Shown here in pieces: positions 48,817 through 61,129 of a stretch of DNA of 64,000 nt (positions are counted from its first letter, which is position 1; every line of letters begins with the position of its first letter). A program made the translations under genes and the position numbers. The stretch comes from Dallia pectoralis (Eukaryota; Chordata; Actinopteri; Esociformes; Umbridae): positions 13,385,289-13,449,288 of the forward strand of contig CM055739.1 in the NCBI GenBank assembly GCA_029465975.1, in the 5' to 3' direction. The notes below the pieces were generated by a model. It saw only the letters and a list, made by a program, of their open reading frames with translations. It was not told the origin of the DNA and did no database searches.

Positions 48817-49965
48817 ATGGACCGCATGCAGGGGAAGGTGTGTGTAAAGTGTGTTTTTTGTGTAAAGTGTGTGTAAAGTGTGTGTTTTGTGTGCGTATTG
48901 GATGTGTGTGTAAAGTGTATGTTTTGTGTAAAGTGTGTGTTTTGTGTGTGTATTGGATGTGTGTGTTAAGTGTGTGTTTTGTATGTGTGTGTAAAGTGTG
49001 TGTTTCAGATGTGTGTGTAAAGTGTGTGTGTGTGTGTGACACCGTTGGGAAAAATGTATGGCTGTTTAGGGTAACAACTTTTCTTCTGGACAGATCTTCT
49101 TTTATGAGGACAGGAACTTCCAGGGGCGACACTATGAGTGCAGCAGCGACTGCCCCGAACTGAGCTCCCACTTTAGCCGCTGCAACTCCATCCGTGTGGA
49201 GAGCGGGCACTGGGTTCTCTACGAAAGGCCCAACTACCTGGGCTCACAATACATTCTGGGCCGGGGCGAATACCCGGACTACCAGCGCTGGATGGGCTAC
49301 AATGACACCATCCGCTCCTGTCGTCTCATCCGACAAGTGAGTCATGCCACTGTGATGTGATTGGTGCGATGTTTTGGTACAAGACGACTACACCTTCAAC
49401 GATCGGCACGGTCGGACAGCGTGTACGCAAACAGAACACGCAAATAAAAGCAAGAGAACATGCAAACACACACAAGCAAGCACCCAAACACACCTGAAGT
49501 CATAATGGTGCATGAATGTATGTTTTAGTGCCACGGTCTTGATCTATCAGAAACAAATTTTGGTGCGCCACATCAGGGGTTGTATAGATGAAACTCAGTG
49601 CACTTCTGTTCTATAAGAATTCCATTGATTGCTCCCTAACATAGTGATACAGATAAAGCATGTTTTGACTTGCGGTTTCTACTGCGTTGCAGACTTTGGG
49701 AATGCACAGGATCCGTGTGTACGAACGCCCCGACTACTCCGGTCAGATGATGGAGTTCAGCGAGGACGTCCCCAATCTGTCCGAGCGCTTCCGTCAGCGG
49801 GAGGTGCACTCCGCCAATGTGCTGGACGGCACTTGGGTCTTCTACGAGCACCCCAACTACAGGGGGCGCCAGCATCTCCTGGAGAGAGGGGAGTACAGAC
49901 GATTCTCTGAGTGGGGGGCCATGCAGGCCAGTGTGGGCTCACTCCGCCGAGTTCAGGACTTTTAG
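48817..49965 (+). CDS. Gamma-crystallin 8 (four-Trp type)
   Basis: Exons: 48817-48837 (MDRMQGK; the inner Met gives a shorter MQGK), 49094-49336 and 49693-49965 (stop TAG), phase 0; 178 residues. Domain 1: IFFYEDRNFQGRHYECSSDC, GHWVLYERP, QRWMGYND; domain 2: IRVYERPDYSGQMMEFSEDV, GTWVFYEHP, SEWGAM; four core Trp. The longer exon 1 is odd for this family. It is closest in sequence to gene 1 of those here (shared QRWMGYNDTIRSCR and a C-terminus ending DF). AATAAA is at 50076-50081. Three copies of a 33-35 bp motif (TCAAAGGTGATTGGTTGTATC) make up the 3' UTR. Confidence 0.92.
48838..49038. repeat. TG-rich tandem repeat filling intron 1 of gene 8
   Basis: Units such as GTGTGTAAAGTGTGTGTTTT repeat from the very first intron base (splice donor GTGTGT at 48838) to about 49038, then exon 2 follows within 56 bases. 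Confidence 0.9.
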
Positions 49966-50089
49966 AAGTTTAGTGACGGATGCCAAAGGTGATTGGTAGT
50001 ATCAACAAATAGGAGGTCAAAGGTGATTGGTTGTATCAACAAATAGGATGTCAAAGGTGATTGGTTGTATCAACAAATAAAGGAATAAA

Positions 50090-50469
50090 TACGCTGGAAA
50101 GCCAATTGGAAGGTGTCTGTGCCCTTTATTTTACTTCCTCTGTTCTCACAGCATAGCAAATTTGTGTTATACACTATCTTATTGCCACATTTCCAGCATA
50201 CTACACCTACAATATGGTAGCTGCAACCTCTCCTCTTACAAAAAAATTATCTCGTTGGAACTTTTAAACAGAGGTTTATAGTTGATCGTTTTCAGATTCA
50301 ATGAAAATATTTTGTCGGTGTTAGGCATTTTAGAACCCTTAAAGGTTCTTTCAGACATCTTTACTAAGAGTGTACATTAACTGCACACTGCTTTTTGACA
50401 AAGAAAATGCATTTTAATATTAGCCTCCAATGGGATTTGAACCATTACCCTCTCAACATTGCTAACCCT
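50090..50469. other. 3' flank of crystallin cluster
   Basis: No gene or repeat recognised. Confidence 0.45.
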
Positions 50470-50475
50470 GCTTTT

Positions 50476-50865
50476 TCACAGTTTGTGCTGGTGGTGAGGT
50501 GCAGGATGTAGCCAACGCAAAGCGCCACCGTTTGTGGTGTTTAATTAACAAATCAAACAAACACGAAAACAACGAAAGGTAAATCTAAACCCAGTGTAAA
50601 AGTAAATTGCGCTTACACAAAGCGTCTACTAAATACATTAAACATACTAACATCTCCTACATAAAACAACACACCATCTGTACCTGGGACTTGAAACAAT
50701 AACAGACAAACCCGTGAACACTCCCTAGAATCTTATATACCCAACTAATAGCTAATTCACCCCAGCTGTGAGAATTAGCAAAACAGGAACAAAACAGGAA
50801 CTAAAACAGGAAGTGCTCTTCCTAAAGGCACCGTGTAGAACACAAACTCACCACATACGTGACAC
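50476..50865 (-). mobile_element. Probable solo LTR
   Basis: On the minus strand it begins GTGTCACGTATGTGGTGAG, close to the start of the LTR at 12098 (TGTCACGAGTGGTGAG), and ends CACAAACTGTGA. The direct repeat GCTTTT at 50470-50475 and 50866-50871 flanks it. A TTATATAC box lies inside. Confidence 0.5.
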
Positions 50866-51037
50866 GCTTTTACCAAGTGAACTTAGATAGGACCATAACT
50901 CTGCAAGATCCGTAACTCAACAGGGGAAAAAAACATCAGTAGCAAATAAATTGAAACTTCATTAATCAAGACTTCATTAGACGAACATCCAAGTAAAAAA
51001 AACACACAATAGCACGTTTTGAGAACGCAGACTCTGT

Positions 51038-51885
51038 CATACTGTAGATGTTCCCTGTCATACTGCAGGTGTTCCCTGTCATACTGCAGGTGTTCACTGT
51101 CATACTGTAGGTGTTCCCTGTCATACTGTAGGTGTTCCCTGACATACTGTAGGTGTTCCCTGACATACTGTAGGTGTTCCCTGTCATACTGCAGGTGTTC
51201 CCTGTCATACTGCAGGTGTTAACTGTCATACTGTAGGTGTTCCCTGTCATACTGTAGGTGTTCCCTGACATACTGTAGGTGTTCCCTGTCATACTGTAGG
51301 TTTTCCTGTCATACTGCAGGTGTTCCCTGTCATACAGTAGGTGCTCCCTGTCATACTGTAGGTGTTCCCTGTCATACTGCAGGTGTTCCCTGTCATACTG
51401 TAGGTGTTCCCTGACATACTGTAGGTGTTCCCTGTCATACTGTAGGTGTTCCCTGTCATACTGCAGGTGTTTCCTGTCATACTGCAGGTGTTCCCTGTCA
51501 TACTGTAGGTGCTCCCTGTCATACTGTAGGTGTTACCTGTCATAATGCAGGTGTTCCCTGTCATACTGTAGGTGTTCCCTGTCATACTGCAGGTGTTTCC
51601 TGTCATACTGCAGGTGTTCCCTGTCATACTGTAGGTGCTCCCTGTCATACTGTAGGTGTTCCCTGTCATACTGTAGGTGTTCCCTGTCATACTGTAGGCG
51701 TTCCCTGTCATACTGTAGGTGTTCCCTGTCATACTGTAGGTGTTCCCTGTCATACTGTAGGTTTTTCCTGTCATACTGTAGGTGTTCCCTGTCATACTGT
51801 AGGTTTTTCCTGTCATACTGTAGGTGTTCCCTGTCATACTGTAGGTTTTTCCTGTCATACTGAAGGTGTTTCCACTATAAGAGAG
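51038..51885. repeat. 21-bp minisatellite (TGTCATACTGTAGGTGTTCCC)
   Basis: About 40 copies of a 21-bp unit with G/A and C/T variants at the TGTAGG or TGCAGG position. Blocks of variants repeat. Divisible by 3, so a minus-strand frame is open with a 7-residue repeat (MTGNTYS), which is not evidence of a gene. Confidence 0.95.
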
Positions 51886-52021
51886 TGAACGTGAATGTAT
51901 CCGCATCAGACAGGTCATCAGTAAGTAGATGAACACCTGCTGTAATAGAAATATGCTCTACTACCACTTTGTTATCTTGGTTCGATCATGGTGAGATTCT
52001 ACAGTGTATTTAAATTCCCGA

Positions 52022-52918
52022 TGGACACACACTGGTCACACACTGGACACACACTGGACACACACTGGACACACACTGGTCACACACTGGACACACACTG
52101 GACACACACTGAACACACGCTGGTCACACTGTGGTCACACACTTGACACACACTGTTCACACTGTGGACACACACTGGACACACACTGGACACACGCTGG
52201 TCACACTGTGGGCACAAACTGGACACACACTGGTCAGACACTGGAAACACACTGGACACACAGTGGACACACACTGGTCACACACTGGTCAGACACTGGA
52301 CACACACTGGTCACACACTGGACACACACTGGACACACGCTGGTCACACGCTGGTCACACTGTGGTCACACACTGGTCACACTGTGGGCACAAACTGGAC
52401 ACACACTGGTCAGACACTGGACACACACTGGTCACACACTGGACACACACTGGACACACGCTGGTCACACGCTGGTCACACACTTGACACACACTTGACA
52501 CACACTGGTCACACTGTGGGCACAAACTGGACACACACTGGTCAGACACTGGACACACAGTGGACACACAGTGGACACACAGTGGACACACACTGGTCAC
52601 ACACTGGTCAGACACTGGACACACACTGGTCACACACTGGACACACACTGGACACACGCTGGTCACACGCTGGTCACACTGTGGTCACACACTTGACACA
52701 CACTGGTCACACTGTGGGCACAAACTGGACACACACTGGTCAGACACTGGACACACAGTGGACACACAGTGGACACACAGTGGACACACAGTGGACACAC
52801 ATTGGTCAGACACTGGACACACACTGGACACACTCTGGACACACAGTGGACACACACTGGACACACTCTGGACACACAGTGGACACGCACTGGACACACA
52901 CTGGACACACTCTGTAAC
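52022..52918. repeat. 11-bp minisatellite (CTGGACACACA)
   Basis: About 80 units of CTGGACACACA, CTGGTCACACA and related forms with higher-order blocks of about 200 bp repeated several times. Confidence 0.95.
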
Positions 52919-52919
52919 G

Positions 52920-54830
52920 CAGCTTGCAAATGTGTTACAAACAGAAGACCTCCTACACAGAAATGTATCATTATGTCGGTTATCAGGATGGAAATGCTGT
53001 ATCAGTAAGGCTATATTTGGGCCGCAGGCGACAACACTTTGATATTAGCGTCTAAGACAGGGATTCTGGCTCAATTGCCATATCGCTATATTCAGATGTA
53101 ATAATGAGCGCGAACGATTTTGTTTACTGGTCACAATCTTTCTGCAGGATGAAAAGGAAACGTATCCCTGCAGTGTGTCTACTGTCAACGTTTTGTAATG
53201 AAATAAAATGTAACATGTAAGAACTGACCATGTCGTGTTCTGAGACCATGTCTACATTTTCTTTGTGTTCAAATATTGCAATCGAGAGAGAGAAAAGACT
53301 CCTTTGGGATAACGAAATCCACATGATCCATAATGGAGAACGCATCATCCCCCTTCACCCAAATTCTGTTTAGTTCTGAAGAAGGAGAGGGATATGGCCG
53401 TACCCCAATGTCACATGAGGTAAACAGTATTTTAGTGTACAGTGTTTTTCCTGAGTCGCCGCTTACGGAGAACGTTCAGGAAAAAATATAAAACAAAATA
53501 CCCCACTATTCTTTTGTCTTTGATCGTGATGCCACATGATGTTTCCCAACATCAAAACACAGGTTTGGACTGGCTGGTCAGAGAGGGCTGGGGGACAAAG
53601 CCCCGAAACAATGGGCCAGTGAACTCCAATGATGATTCAGAGGATTTCTCCAATCGGTATCCGCAGCTGTGCCGATCCACGTTGTGCTGAGGCGGCAGAC
53701 TATGTCTGCCAGGAATCACTGAAATAGCACAATGCTTTGAACAGGGGTGGATGGGGGCAGGCCAAGCTCGGTTCTGGTCGAAAGCCCACACAGCCCAACG
53801 TTTTGTACTGGTGCCCTGCGCCCTAACCCAGCCTGCAACTAGTCTGCCAACCCAGCTAACCTGCAATGCCTGTTCTGTAGAGGATCTTTTTAGAGACATC
53901 AGTAGCATTGGAAATTGCAATCTTTTTTTGTTTAACAGCTCAAGTACACTAGTCATAGCGTAACAGTAAAACATGCCATAGCAATGTTTAACACTAGAAA
54001 CGCCAGAAAAATTGTTTTTGCGGCACTCAATAAACTTACAGGAAGCTCATTTATCCCCCAATATTTTTTTCAGTTAAAATAATCAATGGAAATGCTAATT
54101 TGAGCCATTTTGCCCGAATAACGTGCTAACGCGCTATCCACCATTTTAATTGTATTTTTTTATTGCATTTTGTTCATTTGTAAATCTGCTTTTCTGCGCA
54201 AAGAACCCTAGAAGTTAAAAGCGCATTACAGCCATTTAATATAGATGGCCTAAATGTAACGTGTACACTTTCACGTAATAAGTGCACATAAAGATACGCC
54301 TTTATAGTACTATATTACCCCACCAAATATTTCACATTAAATCAAATTCATTTCTAAGTTTTGTAGAAAACTTGCACCCTGCACCTCGGCCAACTTGACA
54401 ACGTGTCAATGTAAATGCCAATATGAAATATGTTTATGGATCAGCTATTATCATTTGCATATTTCTACGCTCCCCCCAAAAGATTGACAGCTAAGACAAA
54501 TGTTCATTATAAATTGATGTGATTTATTTTTGTAATTACCAGTAAAATAATTGTAACCAAAATAGACTTGCCTCAAGGCTGCCTCGATTTCTCTATGGAG
54601 TTATATAGCCAATAAGGGAGGGAGAGCGGGGAACCGCCAAGGAGATGGTCCAGCTGGGGGTCTCCCCAGCGGCAGCTTCAGCCACATAGGCCCCAGTGTT
54701 TTAGCCAGTGGATGGCCGCCAGGCAGAGGATGAACCACCGACAGGGGCCGGCTCTGGCTCTAGGGGTATGGGCCACGCCTCCGCTCCGAGGACACTGGCG
54801 GAAACTGGTGGAGACAGATAATACTACCAA
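52920..54830. other. Non-coding region
   Basis: Short open frames only. 54600-54830 is GC-richer than its surroundings but shows no recognisable product on either strand. Confidence 0.45.
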
Positions 54831-54837
54831 CAGGAGC

Positions 54838-55160
54838 TGGAGGGAGATGGATGAGAAAGAGGGTGGAGGAGGAGTGGAGAAGTAGAGTGAGGAGAGGAGG
54901 CGAGGAGAGGAGGTTAGGTGAGGAGGGAAACGGAGAGAATGGGCGGAGGAGAAGTTAAGGGAGAAGGGAGGAGAGGACATAATCTGTCTCCACAATCCTA
55001 TGCTTCCTCACCTCATCTTACTCACTCTCTCCCATTTTCCTCCTCCACTAACCTCTCCTCCTCCCTCCACTCCGCCCTACTTCTTTTCCCTCCTGTCCAC
55101 CTGTCCACCTCTCTGCCCTCCCCCCTCTCATCCTCTTTTCCCTCTTCTTTTCCTCCTCAC
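54838..55160. repeat. Polypurine then polypyrimidine tract
   Basis: About 140 bases almost all A/G on the plus strand (GGAGAGGAGG motifs, 54838-54980) are followed by about 150 bases almost all C/T (CTCCTCCCTCC motifs, 55010-55160). Confidence 0.8.
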
Positions 55161-55445
55161 GTTTTATGCAAGAATCACTTTTTATTGTAACATTTGACCT
55201 CTGGAGGGTGTTTCAGTGGTCTGTTGGATCCAGAATAAGAAAATAAGTCTGATTAGTTAAATAAATCTTTGAGGAGTTGCGAGTCTCAAAATCGGCCAGC
55301 AGAGGGCAGTGTTAGTTGTGTTATCGTGCATCCGTCAGACATGGAAAACAGTGTGGGTTTTACATGGAAACAGCTCTAGTATCCCAGTGTCCCAAATGCT
55401 GCCCTATTCTATCCATACAGTGTGTATGAAAAAAGGACCAAGAAC

Positions 55446-57284
55446 CAGAGCTGTAGTACTCGAGACCGGTCTCGGTCTCGAGACCGGTCTCGAGACCACT
55501 TTTTTAAGGTCTCGGTCTCGTCTCGGTCTCGGTTACATTTGGACTCGGTCTCGACTCGGTCTCGGACAGTAAGGACTCGTAAATTCTTCCGAGACCAGTC
55601 TAGACCAGCGTAGAAATTATCGCCCACAATTTTTTCTAGCAAAATATTTAAGTACGACATGTAGAGGCTGTATTTCCATTGGCTGTATTTCGTCCAGAGT
55701 CAGACTGTTTTTTTCTGATGTGGCTTATCCCGCCAATGGCTATCTACTTTTGAAGAAAAGCCCACCCCCAGCGTCGCTAGAGGGTGCACCCATTCACGTA
55801 AATACTTCAATCTTAAACATATGCTCGATCATGTCTGCACAATCTGCCATTATATTCGTTTTGCCTATATTCAGTACAGTGAGCACAAATAAATAATTTG
55901 TCCGAAAACACACAGCGGTTAGTAATTAAAATACATATATCATGTTGAAAAGCTACAGCCGACGTCCTTCCATGACTTTTCCTAAATACGTGCATTTTAC
56001 TTTGTCCCGTTTTCAGAATTGCAAAATCACAAACCGAACAATATATAAAACTACTATTTACATGTTTTTTGATACCTAAACTGCCTTCCTGTTGCCAAAA
56101 TCCAACGCCGCTGGGCGTTGGTACCCTAATTGTGGTACCCAGACACCGATCACACTTCACTGAGCCTATGATGGCAATGGTTGAATGGGCGATACACAGA
56201 CAAATACTACGAGAACACATATAGACAATAGTCTGATTGGCTTGGTTGAACTATACAAAAAGAGGTACGTTCATAAAGAAATATGTTTCACTAAATACAC
56301 AGAACGAATTCCGCCAAATACATACAGCCCCATTCATGTGTCATGCGCCTATTGTACTCAATAATTAATAACGAATGAACCACAGTGTATTCATATAGCC
56401 TACAAGAGACTTCAACAAAATATTGTTTTGTATCGAAATTAAACGAATATAAACAATAATTATTAATAGGCTTACTACAAATGGGCGATAAATGAAATTA
56501 CTCATGCACACAGAAGGACGTGGGACATACATAAGTCCGGGGGGCATACGGCAGAAAGAGCATAAAACTGGACCGGTTATGGTCCGATCTTTATTAAACT
56601 GGACAGGTTTTGGTCTGATCTATTTGAACACGGTGCGCAGTTCAACCGGGTTAGTTTGCTGCTGTCTCATGTGCACTCGTAACTATACTAATGAACACTG
56701 TGCGCAATGCAACCGGTTCGTTTGCGTGTCCTGCTCAAGCAGACAAACAACTGAAGCTGCGTGCCGATTGTGGACGGATAAATAATTATAAATAGATTTG
56801 TTTATCGGCCAATCATGCGCAAATCATTTGATTGCAAGTCACTTGTGATCTAAAATGTGTTAGCATTTACTACATCAACATAGGACATACAGTTTGATGG
56901 ATTTTCATTTATTCGATTTTTAGACATTTTTATATCATAGCCTGTGCATTTTAAAATCATGGTTTTATTTTCGTATTTTATGGTTACATAAGACAATAAA
57001 TAGGCCTACATACTCTTTTAATAAAATGTAATTAATTTCATTCAGGATGAAAACACAGTAGATGATCTGATGCTGTTGGTCAAGTGTTTTTTTACATTGG
57101 TCACTGGACCAAAAACATGTAATATTATTTAGTGTTCATATGACTGGTCTCGGTCTCGGCCCCCTTCGGTCTCGGTCTCGTCTCGGTCTCGGCCCCCTTC
57201 GGTCTCGGTCTCGTCTCGGTCTCGGCCCCCTTCGGTCTTGGTCTCGTCTCGGTCTCGCTTTAGGTGGTCTCGAGCACAGCTCTG
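55446..57284. mobile_element. Non-autonomous hAT-like element with GGTCTCG arrays
   Basis: The left end is CAGAGCTGTAGTACTCGAGACC and the right end is the inverted GGTCTCGAGCACAGCTCTG. The exact 8-bp direct repeat CCAAGAAC (55438-55445, 57285-57292) flanks it. Arrays of GGTCTCG lie just inside both ends (55465-55570 and 57145-57275). The 1.8-kb interior has no transposase homology that I can see. Confidence 0.88.
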
Positions 57285-57299
57285 CCAAGAACTATAACT

Positions 57300-58429
57300 A
57301 AAAAGTAATGCACTACATAGGGATTAGGGTGTGAATTTGAGACACTACTTGTATTGCTTTCTTTCAGAATAATAGCCTCCAAGTCCATCACTTGCCACTG
57401 GGAACCCCCTGCAGCATTGCTTCTAAACATAGAGATGTGTAGAGCTGTGCATGTAGGACAGTGACTTTGCCTTTGCACTGTGACATTTAATTTGCCCTTA
57501 ATAACATAACCAAAACAGCCCTGCAGTGCCTACATGTTGTGTAATAAATAAAAACATTTTGATCAATATGTTGTTATGTTGACTCACTGCAAGTCTTTTA
57601 CGTCACGTTCGGTCACATGGTGTCATTTGGCACTAGGGTTGGAGTCATTCGCATTGTTTGAATGAATCAATTCAGGTATAAAATTGAGAAACAAATCATT
57701 TGATAAACATACCAGACAGAAAACTGAAAGTTTTGCGCAACACCCCTTCATATTGTAATGCCTGCGCTTCATGTCCGATAACGGTAGCTAATAAGAGCTG
57801 ATAAGAACAGGAAAACTTATGGCTGATAGGAGATAAAGACAGATTAGTAACCTAGCAGCATATGAGGTCGGAGGAACAATGGTCGCTCTGTATTTTAGCC
57901 GCTGCTCAGCTCAATAGCATTCATGCTAAAATAATGTTACAAAGTCAGATAAAAGTGGTCAATCAAGTGTTTTGTGACTGATCGACCAAAAAAACCTCAT
58001 TAAAGAGGCAATACAATTTGGACAAATACTGAAATAAAGGTCATTTTTTACAAAAACAAATGTATTCAAATCTGGTTTTCATTAAATGAAAAGTTCAACA
58101 AAGCTCCAAACTCTTTCTTTTTACCTTTTTACCTCAACGAATTGCAACGAAACATCTGCAAACATTTGGTGCTGCCACGTTTGCCAGCCACTGCACCTGA
58201 CTGTCTCAGGCCTTTGACCGGGCCACCCTTAAACTAATTCAGACACAGAATATCCAGTGAATTCCATATCACGCTATACGACCATAATCACATTATATAT
58301 CAACCTTTTATATCCTAATCTCAGACCCATTCAGGACGTAATAAATTACAAATCATGGGATTGAGAGTTAAGGACCAAGGACCGCTGTGTGTCCCTGTTT
58401 GAGCTCTTGCATGTGTGTCCGTGTCCGTG

Positions 58430-58430
<1 letters not shown>
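57300..58430. other. Non-coding region
   Basis: No gene or recognised repeat. Confidence 0.45.

Positions 58431-58431
<1 letters not shown>

Positions 58432-58525
<94 letters not shown>
58432..58525. repeat. (GT)n microsatellite
   Basis: About 45 uninterrupted GT dinucleotides, preceded by three GTCCGT hexamers. Confidence 0.97.
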
Positions 58526-58526
<1 letters not shown>

Positions 58527-58529
58527 ATG

Positions 58530-60060
58530 CGGTCGAGCAGCTGAGTGACTTTACCTGCACAGGAGTTGTGCAAACATGAACACAGGGCCAATCAATGGCA
58601 AACAACCCCAACAATGCTGACCTCAGCAGACAGAACGGAACTATTCAGTTAGCTGTTATCTCCGCTATCTCGCAGACCTATTAAACTTCCAACAAACTGA
58701 TCAAGCACGTACTGCATGCTCAGCCTGAACCCAAGCAGTGAAGGGCCACCATATCGAGCGCAAGGGGCGGAGCTTTAGGGGTGGAGCCCCACTTCTGGAA
58801 AAAAATTTGATGTTGCGTGCCACAGAAAGTATTATTTATTTCTTGCCCTTCGTGTTAACAGATCTAAAGATCAGTAGCTAAACCTTTTTTTTTTAATCAA
58901 TGGTTGTCTGTTGAAAATGTGTCTGTCTGTCAGTATGGCATCTGTCAGCTTGTGTCTGTCACTACGGTATCCATCAGTACCGTGTCTGTCAGTACAGACT
59001 ATCTGTCAGTAACGTGTCTCTCAGTATCGTGTCTGACAGTAAGTTATTAGTATCAGATGGGTCCTAAATAAGAGGTTGCTTCTGGCAGTCCAGTGGCAGT
59101 GTTGAACCATCGTAGGAAGACGTGGTTGGGCCATGAAATGTTACCTTCCAATAAGTAAAACCTGAGTGGTTAGGAGCTAAAGTGGAGGACCAACTGCTTT
59201 GTAAGAAGCAGTGACCAGCCTTAATGCAATGCCAATCTCCCTTTGCTCAGTCATAGCCTCAGTAGTCTGGGCCAAGTTACAGGTTATGCACAGGCCCACA
59301 AGGCTATCATACAGACCATATGCATAGCCACAGTAGAAAACAAAAAGGGATTGACTCAATGAGGTCTAATGGTTTTTAGTCCATGTCGTTTACATTTGTT
59401 TTGTGCTATCGGAGAGGTGGGAAAGGAGCGCAGGCGAGGTGAGCTTTGGGCTTTATTAAGACCTTATTACTGGCATTCACACACATGCATGTGAGCAGAA
59501 CGATCTCTGGGCACATCCCTCCTGGCAGCTGGCCTACTTTAAGAGCGGCCACGCGCCTAATCGGAGAGCATCACGGCTGGCACTCTAAACGCGAGACGCG
59601 AGGCTGTGCTGAAATGCACCTTTGTGACCGCGTGTGTGATTCACGGAACAAACCGCAGAAACCACTGCAGTGACACATCAGTACAGCAGCAGTAAATCAT
59701 TAACAGTATCCATCGTAGATCACTTTGGCATATTTAGATCGTGACAATGATGTTGTAATGTTTCCCATCACTCCCTTCTAGATGGTATCTAGAAGAGCGT
59801 CATGTGGACAATCGTGTTTTTCATATTGAGCCTGATCTTCCAAGGGCTTCCATCTGCTTATTAATTATTATAGATTGTAGACGTTTAAGCAGTCACATTC
59901 TGCCGTATATGCAAATAGGCCTTTTCTGCTGATGTTGATTAACATCTGAGTTTATCTCCATTGATGGATTTTTTGGCCTCGTACTGAATGTGTTGTCGCA
60001 GACTTGCCTCAGGTTAAAGAACAATCTCACATGGAATGTCAAAGGTGTGCCTGCATAACA
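58530..60060. other. Non-coding region
   Basis: No gene supported. A loose TGTCTGTCAGTA repeat runs from about 58920 to 59045. Confidence 0.45.
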
Positions 60061-60061
60061 C

Positions 60062-60141
60062 TCACTCACACACACACACACTCACACACAAAATTGGAAT
60101 GTTTTAGGGTCGTCTTAGACTGTGAACACCTTGAAGCACAC

Positions 60142-60179
<38 letters not shown>

Positions 60180-60210
60180 ACAAACACACACACACAGACA
60201 GACAGACAAA
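60062..60210. repeat. (CA)n microsatellite, interrupted
   Basis: Two CA-rich runs (60062-60090 and 60138-60198) flank a 45-base unique segment. Confidence 0.9.
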
Positions 60211-60719
60211 AGCAGATTCTCATGAGTCATACATGTACAAACCTGTTTAACTCTCAGGTAGCTCAATGAGTTATGTCTGAGAACAGAACTGGATACTGTG
60301 AATCGCAAGCAGAAAAACAACAATCCTGTAAGCCAATATGTCTGTGGATGTTAATTGACAGTTGTTCGATAGCTGACCCCAGATCAGGAAGAGAGTGAGA
60401 GCGTGGGATCTTGGGCCTATGAGTCAGACTGAAACAGAATGCATCCTCCTGCGAAGCTTTAATTATTTGACCAGAAGTCGTGCTCACAGACTATAGGCTT
60501 TCACCCAGTGGGTGAGTCACTCGTCGTTAGTCCGCCACAAACTGGAAGACGTTCTATATGAAGAGCGACAGAACAACATTAGCCTTTTGTGGGGATGCTT
60601 TACAGTAATTGGCATTGGCAGAATACCCAGCGTGCCCGTGTGCGTACATTATTCCGTTCTCTCTTCAGTATATAATATTTTCTCAACCCTCTCTGGTAAC
60701 AACATTTTGTTTCCTTTGT

Positions 60720-61122
60720 GAGTCGTCCTCCCAGGGGTGTCGTCCTCCCAGAGGTGTCGTCCTCCCATGGGTGTCGCCCTCCCAGAGGTGTCGTCCTCCC
60801 ATGGGTGTCGCCCTCCCAGAGGTGTCGTCCTCCCAGGGGTGTCTTCCTCTCAGGGGTGTCGTCCTCCCAGGGGTGTCGTCCTTGTCGTCCTCCCAGGGGT
60901 GTCGTCCTCCCAGGGGTGTCTTCCTCTCAGGGGTGTCGTCCTCCCAGGGGTGTCGTCCTTGTCGTCCTCCCAGAGGGGTCGTCCTCCCAGAGATGTCGTC
61001 CTCTCAGGGGTGTCGTCCTCTCAGGTGTGTCGTCCTCCCAGGGGTGTCATCCTTGTCGTCCTCCCAGGGGTGTCGTCCTCCCAGAGGTGTCGTCCTCCCA
61101 GGGGTGTCGTCCTCCCAGGGGT
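60720..61122. repeat. 18-bp minisatellite (TCGTCCTCCCAGGGGTGT)
   Basis: About 22 copies of an 18-bp unit with insertions of TCGTCCTTG. All plus-strand frames stay open because 18 is a multiple of 3; the repetitive translations are artefacts. Confidence 0.95.
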
Positions 61123-61129
61123 GGCACGT

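Noticed and set aside
51019..52970. CRISPR-like appearance of repeated units and several Thr/Gly-rich frames
   Set aside because: Units are directly abutting without unique spacers, and the DNA is from an animal nucleus; these are minisatellites.
53442..54995. Short open frames of 80-140 codons
   Set aside because: No recognisable domain, splice context or codon pattern; expected by chance in this length.
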